Shown: positions 25,681 through 35,376, numbered from the stretch's first letter. The stretch: DNA of 64,000 nt from an uncultured Clostridia bacterium (GCA_947625245.1 CANQNO010000001.1:62001-126000), one strand, 5' to 3'. The notes: a model not told the origin generated them from the sequence alone. Numbers and translations are program-made.

Positions 25681-27144
25681 ATGGCGGCTAAAGGGTCGGA
25701 TGTATTCGCAAAAAAACTCAATAAAATAAAAAAGCGGGGCAAACGCCGCTATATAATCTCCGTTTTGGGGCTCGTGCTCGTCATGCTTGTAGGCGGGTCT
25801 TTTCTCGCCGTGCTCATACACCTTCACGTTAACGGGCTTTTGGGCGACATTGTTACCATTTTAAAGGCGTTTTTGGTAGCCAAAGACGTGGATATTACCC
25901 TTATAGTATTCTGGATACTCGTAATACCCCTTGCCCTCACCGTAATTCTTATTATAAACCTCGTCCGCAGGACAAAGATAAAGAGCTATTTCAAAACGTG
26001 GGAACAGACAGCCAAAATAGCGGTGGAGCAGGAGAGGCGGGATTTCGAAGCAGAACGCGAAAAGCAAAAGCACGTAAAGCGGTTCAGCGCCCTCAACAGG
26101 ATATGTTACTCCGCGGCGGAAGAACGCCCTTCCGAAGTAAAAAACTTAAAGGAGCTGTGCGAAAATTTCAGGTTGTTCGCCGCTTCGGAGTTGGGTTTGT
26201 ACTACACCGAAAGGCAGGTAAGGACGTTTGTTGCAAGCCTTGCCGTATCGCATATCATTATATTGCAGGGCATGTCGGGCACGGGCAAAACTTCGCTCGC
26301 ATACGCCTTCGGCGAATATCTTTCAAACCCGTCTACCATAATCCCCGTCCAGCCCATGTGGAAAGACCGTTCCGACCTTTTGGGATATTTTAACGAATTC
26401 ACCAAAAAGTATAACGAAACGCAGTTGCTCAAAACCATGTACGAAGCCAACGGGAGCGGGGATATCTTTATAACCGTTCTCGACGAAATGAACATAGCGA
26501 GGGTGGAATATTACTTTGCGGAGTTCTTGTCTCTGCTCGAAATACCCAACCCCGAATTGAGGTATATAGAGGTAGTGCCCGACGTTTGGGCGGACGACCC
26601 GCCCGCGCTCAAAGACGGCAGGATAAAACTGCCCGAAAACATGTGGTTTATAGGCACGGCGAACAACGACGACTCAACCTTTGCCATTTCGGACAAAGTT
26701 TACGACCGTGCCATGATAGTCAACCTCGAAAGCAAAACACCCGCTTTCCCCGTGACGGGCAAGTACAAACCCGTTAAGCTCTCATACAAGCAGTTTACCT
26801 CGCTCGTCTCTGCGGCGCAGAACGGCTACCTTATTACAAAGCGCAACGAAAGGCGGCTTAAAGAGCTGGACGAGTATATGATATCCAAATTCCAAATAAC
26901 TTTCGGCAACCGCATAATGCGGCAGATACGCAGCTACATAGCCGTATATTCGGCATGCGGCGGCGACGAGCTGGAAGCGCTGGACGACATAATGTGCAAA
27001 AAAGTATTCCGCAAGCTTTCGTATAAGGACCTAACGCTCTACCGCAAGGACTTAAACGAAGCCGCAAAATTCATCCGCTCGCTCTTCGGCGAAGAAAAAA
27101 TGTCGGACTGCTGCGAGTTCCTCGCGCGGGTGACCAAATCCTGA
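25681..27144 (+). CDS. Envelope operon gene 6: membrane-anchored McrB-like AAA+ ATPase (second copy)
   Basis: 487 residues. Two membrane helices (about 21-46 and 73-102), a charged linker, then an AAA+ domain with Walker A GMSGTGKTS (~197), Walker B VLDEMNIARVEYY (~265), sensor-1 GTANNDDST and KVYDRAMI. The stretch VQPMWKDRSDLLGYFNEFTK is shared almost exactly with gene 4. It differs from gene 4 in having two helices and a longer N-terminal part, so the pair may form a hetero-oligomer at the membrane. GGGAG precedes the ATG; 39 bases separate it from gene 5. Confidence 0.85.
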   Translation: MAAKGSDVFAKKLNKIKKRGKRRYIISVLGLVLVMLVGGSFLAVLIHLHVNGLLGDIVTILKAFLVAKDVDITLIVFWILVIPLALTVILIINLVRRTKIKSYFKTWEQTAKIAVEQERRDFEAEREKQKHVKRFSALNRICYSAAEERPSEVKNLKELCENFRLFAASELGLYYTERQVRTFVASLAVSHIIILQGMSGTGKTSLAYAFGEYLSNPSTIIPVQPMWKDRSDLLGYFNEFTKKYNETQLLKTMYEANGSGDIFITVLDEMNIARVEYYFAEFLSLLEIPNPELRYIEVVPDVWADDPPALKDGRIKLPENMWFIGTANNDDSTFAISDKVYDRAMIVNLESKTPAFPVTGKYKPVKLSYKQFTSLVSAAQNGYLITKRNERRLKELDEYMISKFQITFGNRIMRQIRSYIAVYSACGGDELEALDDIMCKKVFRKLSYKDLTLYRKDLNEAAKFIRSLFGEEKMSDCCEFLARVTKS

Positions 27145-27196
27145 CGGCGCAACCGCCGCAACCCAAATTATAAGAATTACAAAAGGAGGCGTTTAT

Positions 27197-28828
27197 ATGA
27201 GACGTTCGAAGCCGTTTTACATATTCGGGTCGTTAATAATTTCGATAGTGCTTATGATAGGCGCCTTTTTCGGCTTGTCCGCATTTAAAAAGAGCAATGC
27301 GGAAAGCAATCTGTGGGAGGCGTTTTTACAGAGTTTCGATTGGGAAAACTTCCCGTGGGATACCTTCCCGTGGGAAACTTTCCCCTTTGACGAATTCGAA
27401 AATTTCCCGTGGGAAAATCTGCCGTGGGACGATATTCCCGAAGATTTCCCGTGGGATAAATTGCCCCTCGATAAAATCCCCTTAGAAGATCTTCCTCTGG
27501 ATAAACTCCCCGATAACTTCGATTGGGACAGCATGCCCTGGGATAACATGCCCGACAACTTCGACTGGAACGGCATGCCTTGGGAAAATTTGCCCGAAGA
27601 TTTTGACTGGAACAAGATACCTTGGGATCAGCTCCCCGAAGATTTTGACTGGAACAGGATACCCATGGACCAACTTCCCGACGATTTCGACTGGAACAAC
27701 GTGCCGTGGGACAGCATGCCCGAAGACTTCGACTGGGGCAAAGTGCCGGGCGAAAAGCTCCCCGACGACTTCGACTGGAACGATATGCCCATGGAAAAAC
27801 TCCCCGAAGACTTCGACTGGAACGGAGTGCCCTGGGAAAATCTTCCCGAAGACTTTGACTGGAACAGCGTTCCCTGGGAAAACATGCCCGAAGACTTCGA
27901 CTGGAGCAGGATACCCTGGGGCGACCTTCCGCCCGACTTCCCGTGGCAAAATATCCCGTGGGAGGATATGCCGCCCGAATTTTGGGAGACTTTCCCTTGG
28001 AACGACCTTCCCGCGGACTTCCCCTGGTATGTGCTGCCCTGGCTCCTGATTTCGCCCGATTTGATACCCGAAGGCGTTCTCCCCGATGATTTTTATCCTT
28101 CGGAGTGGGAGTGCGACCATGAGTTTATATCGCCGTGGGTCACCGTACAGGAGCCCACATGCGCGGAGCACGGTATAAGGCAAAATTTCTGTATAAAATG
28201 CAAAAAGCTTATAAGCGAAGAGATAGACCCCACAAACAAGCATACTTTCGAGCATAATATCTGCAAAGTATGCGGTATACGCAGGATAACCATAGTCAGC
28301 GACGACGGCAGCAAAGTTTACGACGGTAAACCCCTTACGGCGCCCCATGTAACGGTAAATTACGATCTTTCGGCGCTGGACTACGGCGACAGTGTAAACG
28401 AAGCGGCATTGAGTTTAGTAACCTTCTCCTCGCGCACCAAAGTGGGCAGTTCCGCCAACGTATTTTCCCTGCCCGCAGACGTGCCGGTAGTGCTGGCGCG
28501 CGACAATACCGACGCAACCGCCGGATATTACATAGAAAGGCAGTACGGCTCTCTGCAGGTCACCCCGTGCGAATTAAAAATAAAAACCCACGACCTTACC
28601 AAAAAATATGACGGCACACCCCTTTGCGGCACTATTGAAGAGTGTGATATAGAAGGTCTTGCCGAAGGCGACGAGTGCCGTCTTGTATTCGACGAAGAAG
28701 GCATCACGGATATTGGCAGAAAGCCAAACTATATAATATCATACAGCATATTCAATTCAAAGGGCGAGGACGTAACCGACTGCTATACTGTCACAATTGA
28801 TTTAGGTTTGTTAAGTATAACCCGTTAA
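27197..28828 (+). CDS. Envelope operon gene 7: Trp/Pro 14-residue repeat surface protein with MBG-type domains
   Basis: 543 residues. N-terminal signal anchor (about 7-27). Residues ~37-275 are almost wholly made of short W/P/D/E units; from 27512 to 27973 these form eleven exact 14-residue repeats of the type DFDWNxxPWENLPE. Next a Cys/His-rich piece (CIKCKKL, HTFEHNICKVCG) that could bind zinc, then two MBG-type beta domains (VYDGKPLTAP and KYDGTPLCGT). No sortase motif, so it is held by its N-terminal helix. AAAGGAGG before the ATG. Function unknown; a stiff spacer or ligand-binding stalk is a guess. Confidence 0.75.
   Translation: MRRSKPFYIFGSLIISIVLMIGAFFGLSAFKKSNAESNLWEAFLQSFDWENFPWDTFPWETFPFDEFENFPWENLPWDDIPEDFPWDKLPLDKIPLEDLPLDKLPDNFDWDSMPWDNMPDNFDWNGMPWENLPEDFDWNKIPWDQLPEDFDWNRIPMDQLPDDFDWNNVPWDSMPEDFDWGKVPGEKLPDDFDWNDMPMEKLPEDFDWNGVPWENLPEDFDWNSVPWENMPEDFDWSRIPWGDLPPDFPWQNIPWEDMPPEFWETFPWNDLPADFPWYVLPWLLISPDLIPEGVLPDDFYPSEWECDHEFISPWVTVQEPTCAEHGIRQNFCIKCKKLISEEIDPTNKHTFEHNICKVCGIRRITIVSDDGSKVYDGKPLTAPHVTVNYDLSALDYGDSVNEAALSLVTFSSRTKVGSSANVFSLPADVPVVLARDNTDATAGYYIERQYGSLQVTPCELKIKTHDLTKKYDGTPLCGTIEECDIEGLAEGDECRLVFDEEGITDIGRKPNYIISYSIFNSKGEDVTDCYTVTIDLGLLSITR
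27512..27973 (+). repeat. Eleven 42-bp tandem repeats inside gene 7
   Basis: 462 bases = 11 x 42. Each unit encodes (E/D)DFDWN-x-x-PW(E/D)-x-(L/M)P. Units differ at synonymous and at the x positions, so they are not recent copies, yet spacing is exact with no indel. Confidence 0.9.
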
Positions 28829-28840
28829 AAGGAGGTAAAC

Positions 28841-31800
28841 ATGCTCTATCAGTCGTACAAAGCAAAGCTTGATAAGCGCAGGCGCATTTTCGATTGCGTC
28901 TGGCGTTTCCGTACGCTTATTTTGTGCGGTATATTGCTTGTTTTGGCGGCGACGGGCGCAATGCTCGGCGTCAAGGGCATAGTTTACGCAGAAACGATAC
29001 CCCAAACAGCCGAATACGGCCAGCCGCTCGGCGCAACGGCAAAATCGGTGTTAGGCGGCACGTCGTTCGAATACCGCACTTTGGGCGGCGGGTGGCAGCC
29101 GGGCGAACCCCGCGGCGCGGGCGAATACGAAGTGCGCGCGGTCTCCCGCACGGTTGTTGGCACATACAGGTACGGCGAGGTAAAAACCGTGCAAATTCTG
29201 CCCGTTGCGGCGGAGATAGGGCTTAAAGACGGCGGGCTTATATACGGCGAAGAACCCGACTTTTCCGCCGACCTCAAATATGGCGACAGGCTGAAAGTTG
29301 AAGAATACACCTTAACAAGGCGGGGTGCAAAGGTGGAAGTTTTTGTCGACCCCGCGCAGGTAAGGGTGTTCAGCGAATCGGGCGAGGACGTCACATCTTC
29401 ATACCGAATCGCACCCTGCTCGCTTGAAGCGGCAAATCTCCCGCGCCCCATAACCATACAGACCCCGTCTTTGGAGTTCGAATACGACGGCAAGCCGCAC
29501 TCCGACGCAAATATTCAAATAGTTTCCGAACTGGGTCTTGCGGCGGGTGAAACAATAACGGGCTTGTCCACTTCGGAAATAACCGAAGCGGGCAGTTGCA
29601 AAAACTCCGTAACCTCGCTCTCCATCGTCGACGGAGAGGGCAACGACGTTACGGACAGATACTCCATAGAATACCAATCGGGCACCCTTACGGCAAACAA
29701 GCGCAAAATAACCGTAAAAACCCCCTCGCAGGAGTGGGTCTACGACGGCGAACCGCACTTTGCCGCGGGATATCAGATAGAAGGAACGCTTGCCGAAAAC
29801 CAGCAACGGGCGGCTTTAAACGTGCCCGAATTCACGCGCGCGGGCGTACACAAAAACGAGTATAAAATAACCGTGACGGCGGAAGGCGAAGACGTCACGG
29901 AAAATTACGAAATAACTTACGACTACGGCAACGTTACCATTGCCCGCCGCCCCGCTACTTTGACCGCGCGGGAAAAGTCGGTTGAATACAACGGCGAAAA
30001 ACAGGGCTTTGCCGCCGAAGATTACAGCCTTACGGGCGAGGGAGAAAACAGCGGGCTTGCCGCGGGCGACAGCCTTAAAATTGTTCCTTCGCAAAAAATA
30101 TTCGGCGCGGGCGAATACGAAAACAAGCCCGACTATTCTGTAATTTCCCGAAATGGCGAAGACGTCACCTCAAATTACGACATTGCCGAAAGTTTGGGCA
30201 AACTCATTATACAAAAGCGCACAATAACCGTAACGCCCGCCTCTGAACAGTTTGTTTACGACGGTAAAAGGCATTACTACGGTTTGGAATCCGTCACTGT
30301 TACACCCGAACTTTGTGCGGGAGACGAGTTGGCGTTTAATGGGATTGTAAGCGGCTTTACGGGCATTGAGGCGTTTCTTATAGTTGATGAAGCCAACGAA
30401 GATGGCTATACCTTTGACGTGCAACCTAATATGGACATTACCAACAATACATACGGCGTCTCCACCCAGAATTACGAAATAGAATTCGGGTTGGGCAAGA
30501 TAGTCGTATTGCGCCGCCATGCAACTTTGACCGCAGGGGAAAAGTCGGTTGAATACAACGGCGAAAAACAGGGCTTTGCCGCCGAAGATTACAGCCTTAC
30601 GGGCGCGGACGAAAACAGCGGGCTGTGCAAGGGGCAAACCCTTGAAGTAGAGCCCTTTACCGCAACCGAAGCAAACACTTATACAAACGAAGTGGTAAAC
30701 TACGCAGTAAAAGATGAATACGGCATAGACGTCACCTCAAATTACGTCATAAAGCGCAATTTGGGGGAGCTTACCATTACGCCCAAAGAATTGCACGTAA
30801 CAACCGCCTCCTTCGATGATATAATTTACGACGGCAAGCCGCACTCTGCACCTTCTGCTACAGCCGAAGGGCTGGTGTCGGGGCACCGGTTCAAAATTGA
30901 GCCCGTGGGTACAGTTCCCCAAATAAAAGAGCATGGCGAACCTATCGAAAACAAATTCGAATTCACCTGGCAAGTGTTTGAGGGCTCTGTCGAAAAAACT
31001 CAAAATTATTACCTGTCCCCCGAAAACACGCAGTACGGGAAGATTCAAATCCAACAGCGCAAGGTACATTTAAGCGTAAACGATCTTGAAGTAATGTACG
31101 ACGGCGAGCCGCACTCCCCGTCGGGATACACCGTACACGAAGATAACCAAGATAACCAAGATTATCTCCCGTTCGTGGAGGGTGACCATTTAAATCTTGT
31201 ATTCGCTTCCTATACGGATGCGGGCGATTATACCGATATCGGAATAAAGGAAGAAAACGGTGTAAAGGGCTACGACACGGTTTACGACTCCGACGGAAAC
31301 GACGTAACAAAAAATTACAATTTAGTTTGGGATCTTGATTTTACCGTAATAATCACCCCGCGCCCCTTTAGCGAGAACATAACGGGTTTCGGCTGGGAAT
31401 ACGACGACGAGAGCCATTTTAAAGATATTGTAGATCATATAAGCTGCAGATATCCCTCCGGCGGTATAGAAGGTCATAATGTAACATTTGAATATAAATA
31501 TGCGTTTCGCATAATTACCGATAAGGGTACCGCATACAGTGCTTGCGAAACCGCACCCGTGGAAGCGGGCGAGTATGCATTTTGGGCGGAGCCGACCATT
31601 ACCGACGTCAATGGCAATGACGTTACAAAAAATTACGATATACAATACTTTGGTACGGGCGAGCCAATAATAACAATCTCTAAGCGCAAGCTTAAAATCG
31701 AAACGGGCGACTATAGTGGCGTTTACGACGGGCAAGGGCATGGTAGCGACGATGTCGATTGTGACCGTTTGGTTGAAGGGCACAGGTTAAATATAACCTT

Positions 31801-34696
31801 GCCTGAGTTCAGAGACGCCATGGAGTATGAAAACAAGCCTACAAGCTTTGATATACTCAAAGGCGAAGATACGGTAGTCACAGCCAATTACGATATAACA
31901 TGGGTTTACGGCAATATATTGATCATTAAGCGCCCTATTCTTATTGCCACGGATTCGCAAAGCTGGGAGTACGACGGCGCTGCTCACAAAAACGAAACCT
32001 ATGAATTAAAGACAGATGAAGTAACTCCTCCCGGCAACAGATATCCGCTTGCAGAAGGTCACAACCTTTCGGCGGTTTTCGGGGAATATATTAACGCCGG
32101 TACCTATCCAAATGACTGTACGCCCACAATAACCGACGGCGCGGGCGGGGACGTAACCAAAAATTATCACATACAATACGAGTTGGGCACTATCGAAATA
32201 ACTAAGCGCAAACTTAAAATCACCACGCCGGACGGCGAGTGGACGTACGACGCAAAGCCCCATTACAAAGAGGAATTGCTGCAATGCCAAAATCTTGTAG
32301 GCGGGCATGAATTCAGCGTTATAAAGTTCTTAAGCCATACCGAAATAACCGACGCGGGCGAAACGCCCAACGTGCTTGAATTCGATTGGCGGGTACAGTC
32401 GGGGGACGGCATCAACCAAACAGACAATTACCAAATAACAGAAACCGTAAACGGCTTGTTAAAGGTCAATAAGCGGCGTTTCACTGCGCAGACAGGCGGA
32501 AATGAATTTGTTTATGACGGTATGCCGCATACTTTGGGCGAAGTAAAATTCGAGCAAGCCAAAGACGGGGAAGAGAGTGGAGTTATAAGCGGTCACAAGT
32601 TTATTTTCACGCCAAAAGAGCCCCTGCCCTCTGTAACCAACGTCAAAGACGGAACAGTACAAAACAAATTCGATTTCGATTGGCAAATTTTCGAAGGCGA
32701 TCGCGACGTTTCAAACAATTATATTCTTGACCGTACTACCTACGGCAATATCTTCGTTACCCCGCGCGAAATAGTTGTGCAAACGGGCAGCTCCCAAACG
32801 GTGTACGACGCTCAGCCCCACAGCGAAAGGAGCTTATATTGTTATTCCGCGTATAAGTTAGTGGAAGGGCATTATATCGGAGGACTCCAAAATTACCCCG
32901 AATTTACAGAGGCGGGCGAACATAAAAACGAAATTGCACAAGCCGAGCGTGAAAAGCTCAAAATTTTTGATGCCTATGGGAACGACGTCACCGATAACTA
33001 TAAGGTAGTGACCTGGTCTTTTGGCACGGTGACTATCACGCCCAGACCCTTAAAAGTAAAAACTTCCCTTGCCGAGGGTTGGGTATATGACGGCAAAAGC
33101 CATAAAGAGGAGCTTAAGAGTTCGGAGATAGTAGTAATTACTGACCCCGACGGGCAAATATCGGGGCACAAATATTCGTATGAAATAACTTGCGACCCCA
33201 TAGATGCGGGCGATTACAAACTTGAGTGTGAAGTTACCGTGCGCGCTGCGGACGGCGCGGATTTGACGAAAAATTACGAAATAGTGTACGATTTCGGCAC
33301 AGTGACGGTCGCAAAGCGCGCCATAACCGTAATGACGGGCGGAACCGAAGAGCCCGTGGTTTACGACGCAAAAGAACACTCCGTCGAAAAGTTTGAAATT
33401 ACTTCAACCAATAAACTCGTGGAAGGGCATGAACTTAAATTGACCTACAAGAGCTTTGTAAATGCAGGCTCGTACGAAAATATTCCCGGCGAAGAGTGGC
33501 AAGTGTCTACGGCGGACGGCGCGGATTTGACGAAAAATTACGAAATAACATTTGGTTACGGCACGGTTGAAATTTCAAAACGCCCCGTTACCGTGCGCAC
33601 ACAAGATGTAGAGTGGATATACGACGGCGAGCCGCGTTTGTTCTCTGAAGGTGAAACGCTTGACATCGATTACGGCGATTATCCCTCTCTCGGACATGAG
33701 TTCATAAGCTTTATCAAAGTATATAACGCCGGCGAATACCTATATGACAGTGACGTAGGTATGATATTGATAATTGCGGAATCGGGCGTCGTTACAGACA
33801 ACTATGAAATTACATACGGGAGCTCCGGCAAGATAACAATAGCCAAACGGTATGTAAAAATAGTGACACAAAGCCAGACCTTCGTATACGATAAAAATAA
33901 CCCCGCCGCAAGTTATTCTGCGGGTTATACAGCCGAAGCGGATCCGTCCGACCCCGAACACAGCGGGCTTGTGGAAGATCATACCGTTGATGGAATTCAA
34001 ACCGTTTTGCACGATGTCACCGACGATAAAGACCAAATAAAGTACGTTGACAACGAGATTTCGGATATGGAAATTAAATGCGGCGGGGAAGACTGCACAA
34101 ATAATTACGATATATTTACCGAGTGGGGTCAGTTGCGCGTCAAATTGCCCGTCACGGTGCACCTATACACCGCCGAAAAGCAGTACGACGGTACGCCGCT
34201 CAGCCTTTCGGAAGAGGATTATTACATTGTGGAATTGCCGCCCGACGTCAAAGAAAAGGACGTGGAAATTAAGTTCAATTCAAGCATAACCGAAACGGGC
34301 GCGTTGGGTTCGGAAGCGATTTATGAGCAGAGCACATGGAAAGTGAATTGCGATGGGGTAAACAGGGTGGATTTTGAGCATGAAGACGAAGTGCTTAAAG
34401 TGACGCAGCGAATTCTCAAAATAACCACTGACAGCTTTGAAATAGCAAAGGGCGACGAGCCGTTTTATGCGCCGTTAAACTCCTTCCGCATATCTTTCGG
34501 AACGCTGCTTAAAGGGCACAAAATAGAAATAGACCCGTCCGTCACAGTTTTAGGTGTGCTTATGCCCGACGCTACTTCAGCGGAAAACGTTTTGCCGGAA
34601 GAGTCGGTAAAAATCATTGACGAAAACGGCAATGACGTAACGCGCTATTATTCGATTTCCGTCAAATGCGGCACCCTCACCTGGTCCACGGAGTAA
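28841..34696 (+). CDS. Envelope operon gene 8: giant MBG-repeat surface protein
   Basis: 1951 residues. N-terminal signal anchor at about 26-47 (LILCGILLVLAATGAMLG), then about 20 copies of an 80-100-residue beta domain, each opening with K-R-x-I-T-V-x-T...V-Y-D-G-x-P-H and closing with D-V-T-x-N-Y-x-I...G-x-x-x-I, the pattern of MBG (YDG) bacterial surface domains. No LPXTG, no S-layer motif and no C-terminal anchor, so it should project outward from an N-terminal membrane helix, like gene 7 with which it shares the domain. AAAGGAGG before the ATG. Units at 29955 and 30524 are nearly identical in DNA. Last gene of the operon. Confidence 0.85.
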   Translation: MLYQSYKAKLDKRRRIFDCVWRFRTLILCGILLVLAATGAMLGVKGIVYAETIPQTAEYGQPLGATAKSVLGGTSFEYRTLGGGWQPGEPRGAGEYEVRAVSRTVVGTYRYGEVKTVQILPVAAEIGLKDGGLIYGEEPDFSADLKYGDRLKVEEYTLTRRGAKVEVFVDPAQVRVFSESGEDVTSSYRIAPCSLEAANLPRPITIQTPSLEFEYDGKPHSDANIQIVSELGLAAGETITGLSTSEITEAGSCKNSVTSLSIVDGEGNDVTDRYSIEYQSGTLTANKRKITVKTPSQEWVYDGEPHFAAGYQIEGTLAENQQRAALNVPEFTRAGVHKNEYKITVTAEGEDVTENYEITYDYGNVTIARRPATLTAREKSVEYNGEKQGFAAEDYSLTGEGENSGLAAGDSLKIVPSQKIFGAGEYENKPDYSVISRNGEDVTSNYDIAESLGKLIIQKRTITVTPASEQFVYDGKRHYYGLESVTVTPELCAGDELAFNGIVSGFTGIEAFLIVDEANEDGYTFDVQPNMDITNNTYGVSTQNYEIEFGLGKIVVLRRHATLTAGEKSVEYNGEKQGFAAEDYSLTGADENSGLCKGQTLEVEPFTATEANTYTNEVVNYAVKDEYGIDVTSNYVIKRNLGELTITPKELHVTTASFDDIIYDGKPHSAPSATAEGLVSGHRFKIEPVGTVPQIKEHGEPIENKFEFTWQVFEGSVEKTQNYYLSPENTQYGKIQIQQRKVHLSVNDLEVMYDGEPHSPSGYTVHEDNQDNQDYLPFVEGDHLNLVFASYTDAGDYTDIGIKEENGVKGYDTVYDSDGNDVTKNYNLVWDLDFTVIITPRPFSENITGFGWEYDDESHFKDIVDHISCRYPSGGIEGHNVTFEYKYAFRIITDKGTAYSACETAPVEAGEYAFWAEPTITDVNGNDVTKNYDIQYFGTGEPIITISKRKLKIETGDYSGVYDGQGHGSDDVDCDRLVEGHRLNITLPEFRDAMEYENKPTSFDILKGEDTVVTANYDITWVYGNILIIKRPILIATDSQSWEYDGAAHKNETYELKTDEVTPPGNRYPLAEGHNLSAVFGEYINAGTYPNDCTPTITDGAGGDVTKNYHIQYELGTIEITKRKLKITTPDGEWTYDAKPHYKEELLQCQNLVGGHEFSVIKFLSHTEITDAGETPNVLEFDWRVQSGDGINQTDNYQITETVNGLLKVNKRRFTAQTGGNEFVYDGMPHTLGEVKFEQAKDGEESGVISGHKFIFTPKEPLPSVTNVKDGTVQNKFDFDWQIFEGDRDVSNNYILDRTTYGNIFVTPREIVVQTGSSQTVYDAQPHSERSLYCYSAYKLVEGHYIGGLQNYPEFTEAGEHKNEIAQAEREKLKIFDAYGNDVTDNYKVVTWSFGTVTITPRPLKVKTSLAEGWVYDGKSHKEELKSSEIVVITDPDGQISGHKYSYEITCDPIDAGDYKLECEVTVRAADGADLTKNYEIVYDFGTVTVAKRAITVMTGGTEEPVVYDAKEHSVEKFEITSTNKLVEGHELKLTYKSFVNAGSYENIPGEEWQVSTADGADLTKNYEITFGYGTVEISKRPVTVRTQDVEWIYDGEPRLFSEGETLDIDYGDYPSLGHEFISFIKVYNAGEYLYDSDVGMILIIAESGVVTDNYEITYGSSGKITIAKRYVKIVTQSQTFVYDKNNPAASYSAGYTAEADPSDPEHSGLVEDHTVDGIQTVLHDVTDDKDQIKYVDNEISDMEIKCGGEDCTNNYDIFTEWGQLRVKLPVTVHLYTAEKQYDGTPLSLSEEDYYIVELPPDVKEKDVEIKFNSSITETGALGSEAIYEQSTWKVNCDGVNRVDFEHEDEVLKVTQRILKITTDSFEIAKGDEPFYAPLNSFRISFGTLLKGHKIEIDPSVTVLGVLMPDATSAENVLPEESVKIIDENGNDVTRYYSISVKCGTLTWSTE
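29955..30627 (+). repeat. Pair of near-identical MBG units (recent duplication)
   Basis: About 110 bases at 29955-30062 recur at 30524-30627 with very few changes (both encode SVEYNGEKQGFAAEDYSL); other units in the gene are far more diverged. Confidence 0.75.
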
Positions 34697-34743
34697 AAGT
34701 TTTGAACGTCGGACAAGGCGCTTGTATTGCTATTTGCCCCGAG

Positions 34744-34769
34744 ACGTTTTCCGTTATAAAACGTTTTTA
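34744..34769 (+). terminator. Terminator after the envelope operon
   Basis: ACGTTTT-CCGTTAT-AAAACGT followed by TTTTAAG; short stem, moderate strength. Confidence 0.55.
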
Positions 34770-34822
34770 AGAAATTCTGCTTTTGCAATGAGAAAAAATC
34801 AATTTAAAATATCGGCAAATGC

Positions 34823-34851
34823 TTGTGTTATTCCACAAAATTTGCTAAAAC
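34823..34851 (+). promoter_or_regulatory. Promoter of the XRE regulator
   Basis: TTGTGT-N17-TAAAAC; the -10 ends 6 bases before the ATG at 34858 with no Shine-Dalgarno, so a leaderless transcript is likely. Confidence 0.5.
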
Positions 34852-34857
34852 ATTGTT

Positions 34858-35199
34858 ATGAAAATCGTTCGTAGTTTTATTGATTGGGAATCGACAGGAA
34901 ATAAATTGTACAGGCTTCGCAGCGACAACCCTCATCTCCGTAAATTTGTTTGCAGCGCAATAAAAAAAGATACCGAAAAATGCGACGGCGACGGGAATTG
35001 CGAAATTTGTACGGACAGGCACATGGATAGGAGTATCAGCCGTCCTGAGCTTGCGGCGGTTTTCGGAGTGTCCGATAGCGTTATAAACAATTGGGAAACA
35101 GGCAGAACGCAAATCGGTATCGAAGATTTGTTATTTTATTGCCGGATCGCGCAAGTCGGGCTTGAGGATATAATAGTATTTCAAGACGCAAAAACATAA
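34858..35199 (+). CDS. XRE-type helix-turn-helix regulator with Cys-rich insert
   Basis: 113 residues. The C-terminal half is an XRE helix-turn-helix (SRPELAAVFGVSDSVINNWE, then TGRTQIGIEDLLFY). The N-terminal half carries a basic region (LRKFVCSAI) and a cysteine cluster, KCDGDGNCEICTDRH, that could bind a metal. Placed at the left edge of the accessory island and read from its own promoter; it probably regulates the island or itself (inference). Confidence 0.75.
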   Translation: MKIVRSFIDWESTGNKLYRLRSDNPHLRKFVCSAIKKDTEKCDGDGNCEICTDRHMDRSISRPELAAVFGVSDSVINNWETGRTQIGIEDLLFYCRIAQVGLEDIIVFQDAKT

Positions 35200-35238
35200 A
35201 CGTAAGTCTGTTCATATTTTAGCAAAATAATCTTTTTT

Positions 35239-35270
35239 TAAGCCACCCCGACGGGCGGCTTTTTTATTTT
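35239..35270 (+). terminator. Terminator of the XRE gene
   Basis: AAGCCaCCC-GAC-GGGcGGCTT followed by TTTTTATTTT. Confidence 0.8.
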
Positions 35271-35376
35271 GCCTTTCTTACAAATTTCTTGTAAAAAAAA
35301 CCGTTTTCTTTTGTGCCTGAAAGTTATCCCGTACATAGACGAGTTAAAGTTTTTTTATTAAAATTGCGGCTTGATT

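Noticed and set aside
22392..27144. Reading genes 4-6 as a classical McrBC restriction system
   Set aside because: No McrC nuclease or modified-base-binding domain, both ATPases have membrane helices, and surface proteins share the operon.
27512..27973. Regular 42-base repeats considered as a CRISPR array
   Set aside because: No spacers; the repeats are continuous, in frame and diverged at codon level, so they are protein repeats.
28841..34696. Sortase-anchored surface protein
   Set aside because: No LPXTG-type motif or hydrophobic tail at the C-terminus, which ends in GTLTWSTE.
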